Assembly (NCBI RefSeq): GCF_014205165.1
Contig: NZ_JACHMZ010000001.1
Coordinates: 1,021,001-1,085,000 of the forward strand
Source: Micromonospora carbonacea
Lineage (GTDB): Bacteria; Actinomycetota; Actinomycetes; Mycobacteriales; Micromonosporaceae
Length of the DNA: 64,000 nucleotides
Direction of reading: 5' to 3'
Shown: positions 44,434 through 53,443 of the stretch, piece after piece
Position numbering within the stretch: the stretch's first letter is position 1
Layout of the letters: every line of letters begins with the position of its first letter
The notes under the pieces: model-generated
Seen by the model: only the letters and a program-made list of their open reading frames with translations
Database searches by the model: none
Told to the model about the DNA's origin: nothing
Translations under genes and position numbers: made by a program

Positions 44434-46314
44434 ATGGGCGCGTATCGAGCAGCGTACGAGCGGAGCATCGCCGACCCGACCGGATTCTGGCGGGACGCGG
44501 CGGCGGAGATCGACTGGCACCGGCCCCCGCAGCGGATCCTCGACGACACCCGGGCCCCGTTGTACCGCTGGTTCCCCGACGGGGAGCTGAACACCTGCCA
44601 CAACGCCCTCGACCGGCACGTGGCGGCGGGGCGGGGCAACCAGCCGGCGTTGATCCACGACAGCCCGGTCACCGGCGTCACCCACACCTACACGTACGCC
44701 GAGCTGCTTGACGCGACCGCGCGGTGTGCCGGGGCCCTGCGCCGGCTCGGGGTCGGCCGGGGCGACCGGGTGCTGCTCTACCTGGCGATGGTTCCGGAGG
44801 CGGTGGTCGCGATGCTGGCCTGCGCCCGGATCGGCGCGGTGCACTCCGTGGTGTTCGGCGGCTTCGCCGCGCACGAGCTGGCCGTCCGCATCGACGACGC
44901 CCGGCCGAAGGTGGTCGTGGCCACCTCGTGCGGCATCGAGGTGGACCGGATCGTGCCCTACCACCCGATCCTCGACGCGGCCCTCGCCGAGGCCGAGCAC
45001 GCCCCGCAGCGGTGCGTGATCGTGCAGCGCCCGCAGCACCCCGCCCCGCTGACCCCCGGCCGCGACGTCACCTGGGACGACGCCCTCGACGGCGCGGAGC
45101 CCGCCGACTGCGTCCCCGTCGCCGCCACCGACCCGCTCTACGTGCTCTACACCTCCGGCACGACGGGCCGGCCCAAGGGCGTCGTCCGCGACAACGGCGG
45201 GCACGCGGTGGCGCTGCGCTGGTCGATGGCCAACGTCTTCGACATCGGGCCGGGCGACGTCTTCTGGGCCGCCTCCGACGTCGGCTGGGTGGTCGGCCAC
45301 TCCTACATCGTGTACGGCCCGCTGCTCACCGGGGCGACCACGGTGCTCTACGAGGGCAAGCCCGTCGGCACGCCGGACGCGGGGGCGTTCTGGCGGGTCG
45401 TCTCGCAGCACCGGGTGGCCGCCCTGTTCACCGCGCCGACGGCGATCCGGGCGATCCGCCGCCAGGACCCGGACGGCACCCGCATCGGCCGGTACGACCT
45501 GACCAGCCTGCGGACGCTGTTCCTGGCCGGCGAGCGGCTCGACCCGGACACCTTCGCCTGGGCCGGGGCGCGGCTGGGCGTGCCGGTGGTGGACAACTGG
45601 TGGCAGACGGAGACGGGCTGGCCGGTGGCGGCGAACCCGCGCGGGCTCGAACCGCTGCCGATCAAGGCAGGCTCGCCCTCGGTGCCGGTCCCCGGCTACG
45701 ACGTGCGGGTGGTCGATTCGCGGGGTGAACAGGTGCCGGCGGGCGTCGACGGCTCGATCGTGCTCAGGCTGCCGCTGCCGCCGGGCTGCCTGCCGACCCT
45801 CTGGGGCGACGACGAGCGGTACGTCCGGTCCTACCTGAGCACCTTCGACGGCTACTACCTGACCGGCGACGGCGGCCGGTTCGACGCCGACGGCTACCTG
45901 CACGTGATGGGCCGCACCGACGACGTGATCAACGTGGCCGGGCACCGGCTCTCCACCGGGGCGATGGAGGAGGTGCTGGCCGGGCACCCGGCGGTCGCCG
46001 AGTGCGCCGTGATCGGCGTCGCCGACGCCCTGAAGGGCCAGGTGCCCAGCGGGTACGTGGTGCTGAAGGCCGGCGTCGACGTCGACCCGGAGGCCCTCGC
46101 CGCCGAGCTGGTGGCCCTGGTGCGGCAGCGGATCGGCCCGGTCGCCGCATTCCGCCGGGTGACCGTCGTCCCGGCGCTGCCGAAGACCCGCTCCGGCAAG
46201 ATCCTGCGCCGCACCATGCGTGGGCTGGTGGAGGGGCGCGACGAGCCGGTCCCGGCCACCATCGACGACCCGGCCACGCTCACCGTCTTCCGGGACCTGG
46301 CCAGCGCCGACTGA
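44434..46314 (+). CDS. prpE: Propionyl-CoA synthetase (PrpE/ACSS3-like acyl-CoA ligase)
   Basis: 626 residues. Acyl-AMP-forming ligase of the acetyl/propionyl-CoA synthetase group. A short N-terminal ACAS_N domain (YERSIADPTGFWRDAAAEIDWHRPP), HSVVFGGFAAHELAVRI, the P-loop YTSGTTGRPKGVV, DNWWQTETGWP (A5), TGDGGRFDADGYLHVMGRTDDVINVAGHRLST and the C-terminal catalytic Lys in PKTRSGKILRRTMR. The sequence follows the propionate branch more than acetate; substrate is not proven. About 280 bp upstream hold no gene. Confidence 0.92.
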   Translation: MGAYRAAYERSIADPTGFWRDAAAEIDWHRPPQRILDDTRAPLYRWFPDGELNTCHNALDRHVAAGRGNQPALIHDSPVTGVTHTYTYAELLDATARCAGALRRLGVGRGDRVLLYLAMVPEAVVAMLACARIGAVHSVVFGGFAAHELAVRIDDARPKVVVATSCGIEVDRIVPYHPILDAALAEAEHAPQRCVIVQRPQHPAPLTPGRDVTWDDALDGAEPADCVPVAATDPLYVLYTSGTTGRPKGVVRDNGGHAVALRWSMANVFDIGPGDVFWAASDVGWVVGHSYIVYGPLLTGATTVLYEGKPVGTPDAGAFWRVVSQHRVAALFTAPTAIRAIRRQDPDGTRIGRYDLTSLRTLFLAGERLDPDTFAWAGARLGVPVVDNWWQTETGWPVAANPRGLEPLPIKAGSPSVPVPGYDVRVVDSRGEQVPAGVDGSIVLRLPLPPGCLPTLWGDDERYVRSYLSTFDGYYLTGDGGRFDADGYLHVMGRTDDVINVAGHRLSTGAMEEVLAGHPAVAECAVIGVADALKGQVPSGYVVLKAGVDVDPEALAAELVALVRQRIGPVAAFRRVTVVPALPKTRSGKILRRTMRGLVEGRDEPVPATIDDPATLTVFRDLASAD

Positions 46315-46435
46315 CGGTCGACCCGCCTGAGGGCCGACCCGCCTGACGGCCGCCTGACGGCCGATCGACGGCCGCCCGGCTCCGCCCGCTCCGCACCGGC
46401 GAGCGGGGCCGGGCGGCGATCCACCGTTGCCGTCG

Positions 46436-49165
46436 TCAGGGCGTCGGGGCGAAGCGGTACAGCACGAAGTCCTTCGCCGCGCCGCACAGCAGCACGCTGG
46501 TGTTCCACGAGCAGGACTCGCTGCGCACGTCCTCGGCCAGGCCCAGTTCGACGGGGCCGGTGCCGTCGACGGCCAGCCCGGCGAGGCTGCGGTCGGCCTC
46601 GCCGCCGCTGAGCGGGTCGGCGAAGATCAGCACGTTGCCCGCGTCCAGCCGCACGGCCACCCCGCCCCGGTCGCGCAGCACCGCGCGGCCCGCCGGGTCG
46701 AACAGCGTGGACGTCGCCTCGGGGAACTGCCGCCGCACGATCAGGTGCGCGCCCACCGGCACCAGCTCCCGGGCCCCCGGCGTCGCCCAGCGCTTCGCCC
46801 TCTCGCCCTCCGCGACGGCGACCACCTCGGCGCGGTCCGCGTCGCCGGCCGGGGCCTCCAACAGGCACGCCCGGTGCTTGCCGCAGGCCACCAGCGCCGC
46901 CACCCGACGCCCGTCGTCGGCGGCGCTGTGCAGCACCGTCGGCTCGGCCACCCGGGTCAGGTCGTACCCGAGCAGCCGGTACCCGCCGACCCCGGCGTCG
47001 TCGACCACGTACAACCGGTCGTCCCGCGCGACCATCTGGTCGTCGAGGTCGGCGACGCCGGGCCAGCTGCGCAGCACCGTGCCCTCGGCCAGGTCGAGCA
47101 GCCGGGCCGAGCGGTCCGCGCCGATCTGCACGAGCCGGTCGGCCCGGCCCCGCCACGGGTCGCGGGGCGTCCCGTCGGGGTACGCCGGCCCGCCGGCCGC
47201 CTCGGCGGCCTCGACGGGCAGCACGGCGCTGCGGGCGTTGCCCGACGAGTCGCGCGGGTTGTCCTGGGCCCAGACCTGGTTCCCGTCGCGCATCCGCAGC
47301 CCGACGAGCCGGTTCCCGGCGGTGTCGACCAGCACCGCCACGTCCCGCCCGAAGATCACCCGGTCGTCGTCGCCGATGCTGCGGCTCCACCGCTGCTCGC
47401 CGGAGGCGGCGTCGCGCACCACCAGCTCGCGGGGCGCGTCGACGCCGATCGGGTCGGAGAGGGCCGCCACCGCCCCGGGCACGGCGACGAGCGCCTCCCA
47501 CTGCTGCGCCGTCTGCGTGGTCTGCTTGCGCCACCGGGTGCGGCCGGTCCCCGCGTCGACCGCCACGATCTCCAGCCGGTCGTCCGGCAGCGGGTACGCC
47601 GCGTAGCCGGCGTCGCCGAGCAGCGCGGTGAGGGTCTCGGTCGGCCGGTCCTCGCCGGCCGGGACGCGCTTTACCTCGGCCAGGTTCTGGAACTCCAGCC
47701 CCGGGTAGCGGTCCCGGGTGAACCAGAGCGCGGCCCCGACGCCCACCCCGGCGAGGGCGAGCACCGCCGCCACCGTGATCCACAGCGCGCGCCGCCGGCG
47801 GGCGGCCGGCGGCGACCCGGGGGCGGCGGGCGACCCGGGCGCGGTCGGCGACCCGGGCCCGGGCGGTGGCGTGCCGGGCGGGCCCCACGCGGTGACCGGC
47901 GCGCTGGCGGGCACGGTCGGCGGCGGAGTGGGGGTGCCTGGCGGCGAAGCGGGGGCGGGCACGGTCGGCGGTGGAGCGGAGGCGGCCGGTGGCGGTGCGG
48001 GGGCGCCCGGTGGCGCGGGGGCCGGGCGGGGGGTCGGCAGGTCCGTCAGCGCCCCCTCGGCCACCGGCAGTTCCGGCTGCTCCAGCACGGTCGGCGCGAC
48101 GCCCAGCTCGGCGTGCAGCATACGGGCCACCAGCGGCATCCGGGTCGGGCCGCCCACCAGGAACAGGCCGGCGAGCCGGTCGGGGGTGAGGCCGGCGGCG
48201 GCGAGCACCCGCCGGGTCTCGGCGACCGCGCGGGCCAGCAGCGGAGCGGCCACGCCTTCGACGTCCTCGCGGGTCAGCTCGACCACCGCCGGCAGGCCCG
48301 GCACGACCACCGGCGCGACCGTGGCCCGGGACAGCATCTCCCGCGCCTCGCGGACGCCCTCCCACAGCTGGTGCCGGTCGCGCCACTGCGGCGCGTCGGC
48401 CGGCGCGGTGAGCCGCTGCCACACCTGCGGGTCGGTCGCGGACACCCGCTCGCCCAGCCGGGCCACCAGGGCCGCGTCCAGGTCCAGCCCGCCCAGGTCG
48501 GGCACGCCCCCGGTGGCGGTCACGGTGAAGCCCGAGTCGCCCCACGGGTCGGCGCCCTCGTTGCGCAGCACCGCCACGTCGAGTGTGCCGCCGCCGAGGT
48601 CGAACACGGCGATCGAGCCGCCGACGGGCACCGGCCGGCGCAGCACCTGGGCGTAGTAGCGGGCGGCGGCGACGGGCTCGCGCAGCAGCCGGGTGCCGGG
48701 CGGGGTGGGGCCGGACAGGGTGTGCTCGGCGGCCTGCGGCCAGCCCGCCCGCAGCAGCGCGTCGGCGAGGACCTGGCGGCGGGCGTCGTCCCAGGACGCC
48801 GGGCAGGTGAGCACCGCCGGGGGCAGGAAGCCGACCGCGGCGACGGCCGCCTGCCCCACCGCGTGCAGGACCGCGGCGAGCAGGTCGGCGGGGGCGTACC
48901 CGCGGTCGCCCAGCGGCACGGTCTGGGCGTCGATGCGGCGCTTCGGGTTCGGCTCGTAGCGCCCCGGGTCGGCCTGTGCCAGCCGCCGGGCGTCCCGGCC
49001 GACGTGCAGCCGGCCGTCGGCGTCGGCGTACACCCCGGAGGGGACGACCGGCTGCCCGTCGACCAGCAGCGGCCGGGTCCGCCCGTCCGGCCAGCGCAGC
49101 ACGGCCACGGTGTTGGACGTGCCGAGGTCGACGCCGAGGGCGAACCCCTCGTGCTGGCCTGCCAT
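46436..49165 (-). CDS. Transmembrane Hsp70-like ATPase with extracytoplasmic PQQ-type beta-propeller
   Basis: 909 residues, RBS GGAGGT. Residues 1-370 are an Hsp70/actin-fold ATPase with phosphate motifs DLGTSNT (13-19), FDLGGGT (188-194) and GGPTRMP (338-344). The Hsp70 substrate-binding domain is absent. A Pro-rich linker (about 375-455) leads to RRRR and a single TM helix (460-482). Residues 490-909 are a repeated beta-sheet domain (DAGTGRTRWRKQT, RDAASGEQRWSRS, MRDGNQVWAQD blades) of the PQQ-like propeller type, predicted outside the cell. The plan resembles receptor kinases with a sensor propeller, with the kinase replaced by Hsp70. Ligand and partners unknown. Confidence 0.9.
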   Translation of the reverse strand: MAGQHEGFALGVDLGTSNTVAVLRWPDGRTRPLLVDGQPVVPSGVYADADGRLHVGRDARRLAQADPGRYEPNPKRRIDAQTVPLGDRGYAPADLLAAVLHAVGQAAVAAVGFLPPAVLTCPASWDDARRQVLADALLRAGWPQAAEHTLSGPTPPGTRLLREPVAAARYYAQVLRRPVPVGGSIAVFDLGGGTLDVAVLRNEGADPWGDSGFTVTATGGVPDLGGLDLDAALVARLGERVSATDPQVWQRLTAPADAPQWRDRHQLWEGVREAREMLSRATVAPVVVPGLPAVVELTREDVEGVAAPLLARAVAETRRVLAAAGLTPDRLAGLFLVGGPTRMPLVARMLHAELGVAPTVLEQPELPVAEGALTDLPTPRPAPAPPGAPAPPPAASAPPPTVPAPASPPGTPTPPPTVPASAPVTAWGPPGTPPPGPGSPTAPGSPAAPGSPPAARRRRALWITVAAVLALAGVGVGAALWFTRDRYPGLEFQNLAEVKRVPAGEDRPTETLTALLGDAGYAAYPLPDDRLEIVAVDAGTGRTRWRKQTTQTAQQWEALVAVPGAVAALSDPIGVDAPRELVVRDAASGEQRWSRSIGDDDRVIFGRDVAVLVDTAGNRLVGLRMRDGNQVWAQDNPRDSSGNARSAVLPVEAAEAAGGPAYPDGTPRDPWRGRADRLVQIGADRSARLLDLAEGTVLRSWPGVADLDDQMVARDDRLYVVDDAGVGGYRLLGYDLTRVAEPTVLHSAADDGRRVAALVACGKHRACLLEAPAGDADRAEVVAVAEGERAKRWATPGARELVPVGAHLIVRRQFPEATSTLFDPAGRAVLRDRGGVAVRLDAGNVLIFADPLSGGEADRSLAGLAVDGTGPVELGLAEDVRSESCSWNTSVLLCGAAKDFVLYRFAPTP

Positions 49166-49254
49166 CTGCCGTCACCTCCGCCGGGACGAGCCGCTGTCCG
49201 GCCCCGCATCGTACGCAGGGCCGGACAGCGGTCCCTCGCCACCGCCGGACGGGC

Positions 49255-49701
49255 TCAGCCGGCGACGGTGGCGTGCATCTCCCAGACCAGGATCTCGGCC
49301 GGCTCGGTGGCCGTGACCCGCTGCCCGCCGGTGGCGGTGAAGCGGACCGCGTCGGCGGTGCCGAGCGCGCCGGACCCTTCGAGGGTCACCGCGCCCCGGG
49401 GCACGAACAGGTGCAGGTACGGCGCCTCGGGCAGCTGCACGCTCTGGCCGGGCTGGAGCCGGGCCGCGTACAGGGCGGCGTACCGGTTGCGGATCCGGAT
49501 GGCCGCGGCGTCGGCGTGCCGGTCCATCCCCAACGCGACCGGGACGAGGCCGCCGGTGAGCAGCTCGTCGTCGATCTCCAACTGCTCGTAGCCGGGGGTG
49601 ACGCCGGGCTCGTCGGGCACCACCCACATCTGCACGAAGTGCACCGGCTCGGTGTGCCGCTCGCCGCCGAGCCGCCACGAGTCGTTCTTCTCCGAGTGCA
49701 G
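49255..49701 (-). pseudogene. Pirin-family gene, 5' half deleted
   Basis: The frame encodes LHSEKNDSWRLGG, HTEPVHFVQMWVVPDEPGVTPGYEQ and LHLFVPRGAVTLEGSG, which is the C-terminal ~148 residues of a pirin/quercetinase-type cupin (family length about 230-240). The metal-binding N-terminal cupin is missing, and the frame upstream of 49701 reads antisense to a MarR-type remnant until TGA at 49857. The only start is GTG 49644. A 129-residue product could be made but would lack the active domain. Confidence 0.8.
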
Positions 49702-49803
49702 CGGCTCGTCTTCGACCGGCTGGACCCCGACGAGGTACGCGCCCTGGAGCGGATCGCCACCCGCGTCGTCGAGGGCCTCGACGCCGAGCCCCGGCTGCCC
49801 TGA
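49696..49803 (+). pseudogene. 3' remnant of a MarR-type regulator
   Basis: The plus frame from about 49696 encodes QRLVFDRLDPDEVRALERIATRVVEGLDAEP then TGA at 49801-49803. That is the C-terminal dimerisation helix of MarR proteins (LTPEELRALERI type). The DNA-binding part is absent. It abuts the pirin remnant head to head, as if the divergent promoter and both 5' halves had been deleted. Confidence 0.7.
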
Positions 49804-49833
49804 CGGCTGCGCCGGCGGCTGCCCTGACGGCTG
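49795..49833 (+). repeat. Direct repeat GGCTGCCCTGACGGCTG
   Basis: Two copies of GGCTGCCCTGACGGCTG lie about 24 bp apart at the end of the MarR remnant, the first spanning its stop codon. It may mark past slippage or rearrangement. Confidence 0.6.
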
Positions 49834-50049
49834 TCCGTGGCCGACCGGAACGGCTCATTGCATCGATATTCATCGAATGGAAGGCTGTCGCTGGGTCGCG
49901 CGCCCGGGAGCCGGCGCGAAGCCCCGAACCAGCCTGGGAAGGTGCGCGGGGTGGCAGGGCCATCCGGTGCCGGGCCGCCCTCCCGGCGACCGCTGCCGAC
50001 CGCTGCCCGCCTGCCGGTCGGCGCGTCCCCGCGATCCAAGGAGGTACGG

Positions 50050-50799
50050 ATGTTCCGGATGCCCGGCGTGGTGCTCGCCGCCGCGACCCTGACCCTGGCC
50101 ACCTGGGCCGGCGCGGCCGGTGCCGCCGCCGCGCCCCCCGCCGCGATGCAGACCCCGGCGCCGCCGATCCCCACCCCGACCGTGGCGTGCCCGCCGGCGC
50201 TGCCGATCTGGGGCCAGGTGACGGCGACCACCGCAACGAGCCTGACCATCACCTACGGGATGCTGCTCACCCCGCCCTGCGGCTACGACCCGCCGATGCA
50301 GGTGCACCTCTTCACCAGCCGCGAGGACGCGGAGCAGTGGCGCAACCCCGCCGCCCAGGCCCTCACCGGGCCCGAGCGCAACGGGACGGTGACCGTCGGC
50401 GGGCTGACCCCGAACACCGACTACTGGTTCCGGTTCAGCGAGCCCGACGGCAAGAAGGACCCGTACGTCATCGGCGGGCCGGCCCGCACCACCGACCAGT
50501 CGGTGTGCACCGCGACCGCCACCGTCGACAACCGGTGGACCGGCGGCTTCGTCGCCACGGTCACCGTGCGCGCCACCGGCAGCGCGCCGGTCCAGGGCTG
50601 GCGCGTGAGCTGGCGGTGGCCCGGCGACGAGCGCATCTCGGCGGCCTGGAACGGCGTGGTGGAGACCACCGGCAGCGACGTCGTCGTCGGCAACGCGTCG
50701 TACAACGGGACGCTGGCGCCCGGCGCCTGGACGACGTTCGGGATGATGGTGTGGTCCAGTGGGGCGGCCGGCGTCCCCGCACTGACCTGTAGCCGGTAG
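50050..50799 (+). CDS. Secreted protein with FnIII-like and CBM2 domains
   Basis: 249 residues from ATG 50050, RBS AAGGAGG. Signal peptide to about residue 28. A Pro-rich segment leads to an FnIII-like domain (ATTATSLTITYGMLL, GLTPNTDYWFRFSEPDG). The C-terminal ~100 residues are a family 2 carbohydrate-binding module: CTATATVDNRWTGGFVATVTV, GWRVSWRWPGDERISAAWNGV and SYNGTLAPGAWTTFG, with conserved Trp and a Cys at each end. No catalytic domain. It probably binds cellulose or chitin outside the cell. Confidence 0.9.
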   Translation: MFRMPGVVLAAATLTLATWAGAAGAAAAPPAAMQTPAPPIPTPTVACPPALPIWGQVTATTATSLTITYGMLLTPPCGYDPPMQVHLFTSREDAEQWRNPAAQALTGPERNGTVTVGGLTPNTDYWFRFSEPDGKKDPYVIGGPARTTDQSVCTATATVDNRWTGGFVATVTVRATGSAPVQGWRVSWRWPGDERISAAWNGVVETTGSDVVVGNASYNGTLAPGAWTTFGMMVWSSGAAGVPALTCSR

Positions 50800-50893
50800 C
50801 CGCCGGCCCGTCGGCTGCGCCGGCCTCGCCGGGGTGCGAGGTCGCCGGGGGCGGGGGTCGTGCTCGATCCGGGAAACAGTGGCATCGTCCCGA

Positions 50894-50909
50894 GCTCCCG
50901 AGCGGGAGC
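50894..50909. promoter_or_regulatory. Palindrome upstream of GH43 gene
   Basis: GCTCCCG-AG-CGGGAGC is a 7-bp inverted repeat 158 bp before the GH43 start. It resembles the GGGAGCGCTCCC operators bound by LacI-type regulators of actinobacterial polysaccharide genes. The two-base centre differs from that consensus. Confidence 0.3.
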
Positions 50910-51067
50910 CCACTCTTTCCGGGCTCGGGCACGACCTCGCCCGCGCCGCCCCGGCCGGCGGGCGGATCCGTCCGGCGACCCGCGTCCCACAGTCCGGTTA
51001 CCAAGCTGTTGCGCATGGGTGACTATCGATGGGTTAATGGTCGTCCCGGCCCAGAAGGGACGATCGG

Positions 51068-52507
51068 ATGAGAAGCAACGGACGGCGCCTCCTGTCTCTC
51101 GGGGTGGCGCTCATCGTGACTCTGGCGACGACGCTCGGGCCGGGCGCGGGTGCCCAGGCGGCACCGGTGACCGTCACCAACGGCACGCAGTTCACCGACA
51201 CCAGCGGCGCAATTGTGCACGCCCACGGCGGCGGTGTCCTCAAGGTCGGCGACTACTACTACTGGTTCGGCGAGAACCGCAACCCCGACAACACCTTCCG
51301 GGCGGTCTCCGTCTACCGCTCCACCGACCTGCGCACCTGGGAGTTCCGCAACAACGTGCTGACCCAGTCGTCTGCCGGCGAGTTGCAGCGCGCCAACATC
51401 GAGCGGCCGAAGGTGATCTACAACGCCAGCACCGGCCGGTACGTGATGTGGATGCACAAGGAGAACGGCTCCGACTACAACGAGGCCCGGGCCGCCGTGG
51501 CCTCGTCGGCGACCGTGGACGGCAACTACACCTACCACGGCAGCTTCCGGCCGTTCGGCCAGCACATGTCCCGCGACATCACGCTCTACAACGACAACGG
51601 TACGGCGTACATGATCTCGGCCGCCAACGAGAACCGCGACCTGCACATCTACCGGCTCACCTCGGACTACCTCAACGTGTCCACCCTCGTGGGCAACTTC
51701 TGGGCCGGCGCGACCCGCGAGGCGCCCGCCATGTTCAAGCGGGGCGGCACGTACTTCCTGCTGACCTCCGGAGCGACGGGCTGGAGCCCCAACCAGGCGA
51801 AGTACGCCACCGCGCCGAACATCTCCGGGCCGTGGAGCGGCTGGACCGACGTGGGCAACAGCAACACGTTCAGCTCCCAGCCGGCCTACGTGCTGCCCAT
51901 CCAGGGCACCTCCACCACCAGCTACCTCTACCTGGGCGACCGCTGGGCGGGAGCGTGGGGCGGCCCCGTCGGCGACTCGCAGTACGTCTGGCTGCCGATC
52001 GCCTTCCCGTCCAGCACCAGCATGAGCCTGACCTGGTACCCGTCCGTCACCATCGACACGGCCACCGGGACGGTCACCGGCAACTCGCCCGCCTACTACC
52101 GCGTCACCGCCCGGCACAGCGGCAAGGTGATGGACGTGGTGGGCTACTCCACGGCCAACAACGCCGAGATCAGGCAGTACACCTGGAACGGCGGCGGAAA
52201 CCAGAAGTGGGAGTTCCAGGACGCCGGCGGCGGCTACGTCCGCGTCGTCAACGTCAACAGCGGCAAGTGCCTCGACGTCGCCAACGCGTCCACGGCCGAC
52301 GGCGCCAACATCATCCAGTACACCTGCGGCAGCGGCGCCAACCAGCAGTGGCAGTGGGCCGCGACCGGCGACTACTTCCAGCTCCGGGCCCGGCACAGCG
52401 GCAAGTGCCTCGACGTGGTCAACGCCGGCACCGGCGACAGCGCCGACATCCAGCAGTACGCCTGCAACGGCGGCACCAACCAGCAGTGGTCGCGTACCGC
52501 GTCCTGA
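51068..52507 (+). CDS. Secreted GH43 glycosidase with ricin-type (CBM13) module
   Basis: 479 residues; RBS AGAAGGGA. Signal peptide to about residue 31 (GAQAAP). The five-blade GH43 domain follows (about 35-330): HAHGGGVLKVGDYYYWFGENR, NIERPKVIYN with the likely acid/base Glu, and SRDITLYNDNGTAYM. In this subgroup (exo-beta-1,3-galactanase-like) the usual N-terminal base Asp is absent, as known for GH43_24. Residues 345-479 are a three-fold CBM13 with GKCLDV and NQQW repeats. Likely degrades arabinogalactan-type galactan; the substrate is an inference. Confidence 0.88.
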   Translation: MRSNGRRLLSLGVALIVTLATTLGPGAGAQAAPVTVTNGTQFTDTSGAIVHAHGGGVLKVGDYYYWFGENRNPDNTFRAVSVYRSTDLRTWEFRNNVLTQSSAGELQRANIERPKVIYNASTGRYVMWMHKENGSDYNEARAAVASSATVDGNYTYHGSFRPFGQHMSRDITLYNDNGTAYMISAANENRDLHIYRLTSDYLNVSTLVGNFWAGATREAPAMFKRGGTYFLLTSGATGWSPNQAKYATAPNISGPWSGWTDVGNSNTFSSQPAYVLPIQGTSTTSYLYLGDRWAGAWGGPVGDSQYVWLPIAFPSSTSMSLTWYPSVTIDTATGTVTGNSPAYYRVTARHSGKVMDVVGYSTANNAEIRQYTWNGGGNQKWEFQDAGGGYVRVVNVNSGKCLDVANASTADGANIIQYTCGSGANQQWQWAATGDYFQLRARHSGKCLDVVNAGTGDSADIQQYACNGGTNQQWSRTAS

Positions 52508-52561
52508 CGACGACCCGGTGGCCGGGAACGCCCTGGTCCCCTCAGCCTCCGGGCCGAAGCC

Positions 52562-52824
52562 GTGCTGGTCGACGCGGCCCGGCTGCTTGCCGCCTCCGGG
52601 GTGAGCCTCGTCGTCGAGTCCTCGGTGCTGTCCCCCGACCTGCTGCGCGCGCGCTCCTCGCGGGTGGCAGCCGAGTGCTGGCCGTGCACGTCGTCGCCCG
52701 GGAGGCGGTCATCGGCCGGCGGCTGGCTGCGCGGGCGGCCGGGGGCGGAGCCGTCGACCAGCAACTTCTCTCCCTGTTCCGGCAGGGCGAACTGGGGCGG
52801 TCGACCATGGCCCTCGGCCGGTAG
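52562..52824 (+). pseudogene. Frameshifted remnant of a P-loop kinase-like ATPase
   Basis: VDAARLLAASGVSLVVESSVLSPDLLRA (frame from 52562) and then, in a different frame, GGSRVLAVHVVAREAVIGRRL, DQQLLSLFRQGELGRSTMA to TAG at 52822-52824. Together they read like the middle and end of a small AAA/ATP-binding kinase. The P-loop part is missing and a frameshift near 52660-52680 separates the halves. Not expected to be functional. Confidence 0.6.
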
Positions 52825-52986
52825 TCCTGCTGGTCATGCCGCCGGGGCTGGATCCCGGGGTGTTGCACCGTCTCCTCCTGGCCTGATGCGACAGGAAACC
52901 CGTTCCGGAACGGGAACTGGTCGATCGATTCTGATGGCAGCGAGCTGGCCTCCCTGCCAGCCCTCACAACACGAGGAGAATCCAGG

Positions 52987-53340
52987 ATGTCGAAGAGCAA
53001 CCTGGCGGTTCGCCGCCGTCTCGCACGGGTCGCCGCGATCGTCGGTGCCGCCGGCGCTCTCGTGGCGGTGACGAGCATGCCCGCGGCGGCGGCGGGACCG
53101 TACATCAACTCCAACTCCGGCGGCGCCAACATCCGCAGCTGCGCCAACACCGGTTGCTCGTCCAACGGCTACTACGGCAACGGTACGGGCGTCACGATGG
53201 TCTGCTGGGTCGATTCCCAGTGGGTCTACCCGCCGAACTCCAACTACGCGTCCAACCGCTGGTTCCGGGTCAACAGCCCGACGAGCGGCTACATCCACTC
53301 GTCGCTGATCGCGAACCAGGTATCGACCCCCGCTTGCTGA
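52987..53340 (+). CDS. Secreted bacterial SH3-like domain protein
   Basis: 117 residues; GGAG upstream. Twin-arginine-like basic N-terminus and signal peptide ending near AAAAGPY. The mature part is one SH3-like domain: GGANIRSCANTGCSS (typical loop with two Cys), GTGVTMVCWVDSQWV, NRWFRVNSPTSGYIHSSLI. Such domains bind peptidoglycan or other surface ligands. Four Cys probably form disulphides. Confidence 0.88.
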   Translation: MSKSNLAVRRRLARVAAIVGAAGALVAVTSMPAAAAGPYINSNSGGANIRSCANTGCSSNGYYGNGTGVTMVCWVDSQWVYPPNSNYASNRWFRVNSPTSGYIHSSLIANQVSTPAC

Positions 53341-53346
53341 CCCTGG

Positions 53347-53384
53347 CGGTGGTCCGGCGGCTCCCGCCAGTCGCTGGACCACCG
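53347..53384 (+). terminator. Hairpin after SH3 gene
   Basis: CGGTGGTCC (53347-53355) pairs with GGACCACCG (53376-53384), with an inner GGCGG/CCGCC. It lies 7 bases after the SH3 gene stop. Confidence 0.65.
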
Positions 53385-53443
53385 TCGAACAGAGGCTCAC
53401 ATTGATACAGTTACGACGTGTCTTGCGAAGACGACGCTGCGCG

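Noticed and set aside
46427..49591. 1054-codon plus-strand and 1093-codon minus-strand ORFs over the Hsp70 gene
   Set aside because: Both are shadows in other frames; the Hsp70 motifs lie only in the 46436-49165 minus frame.
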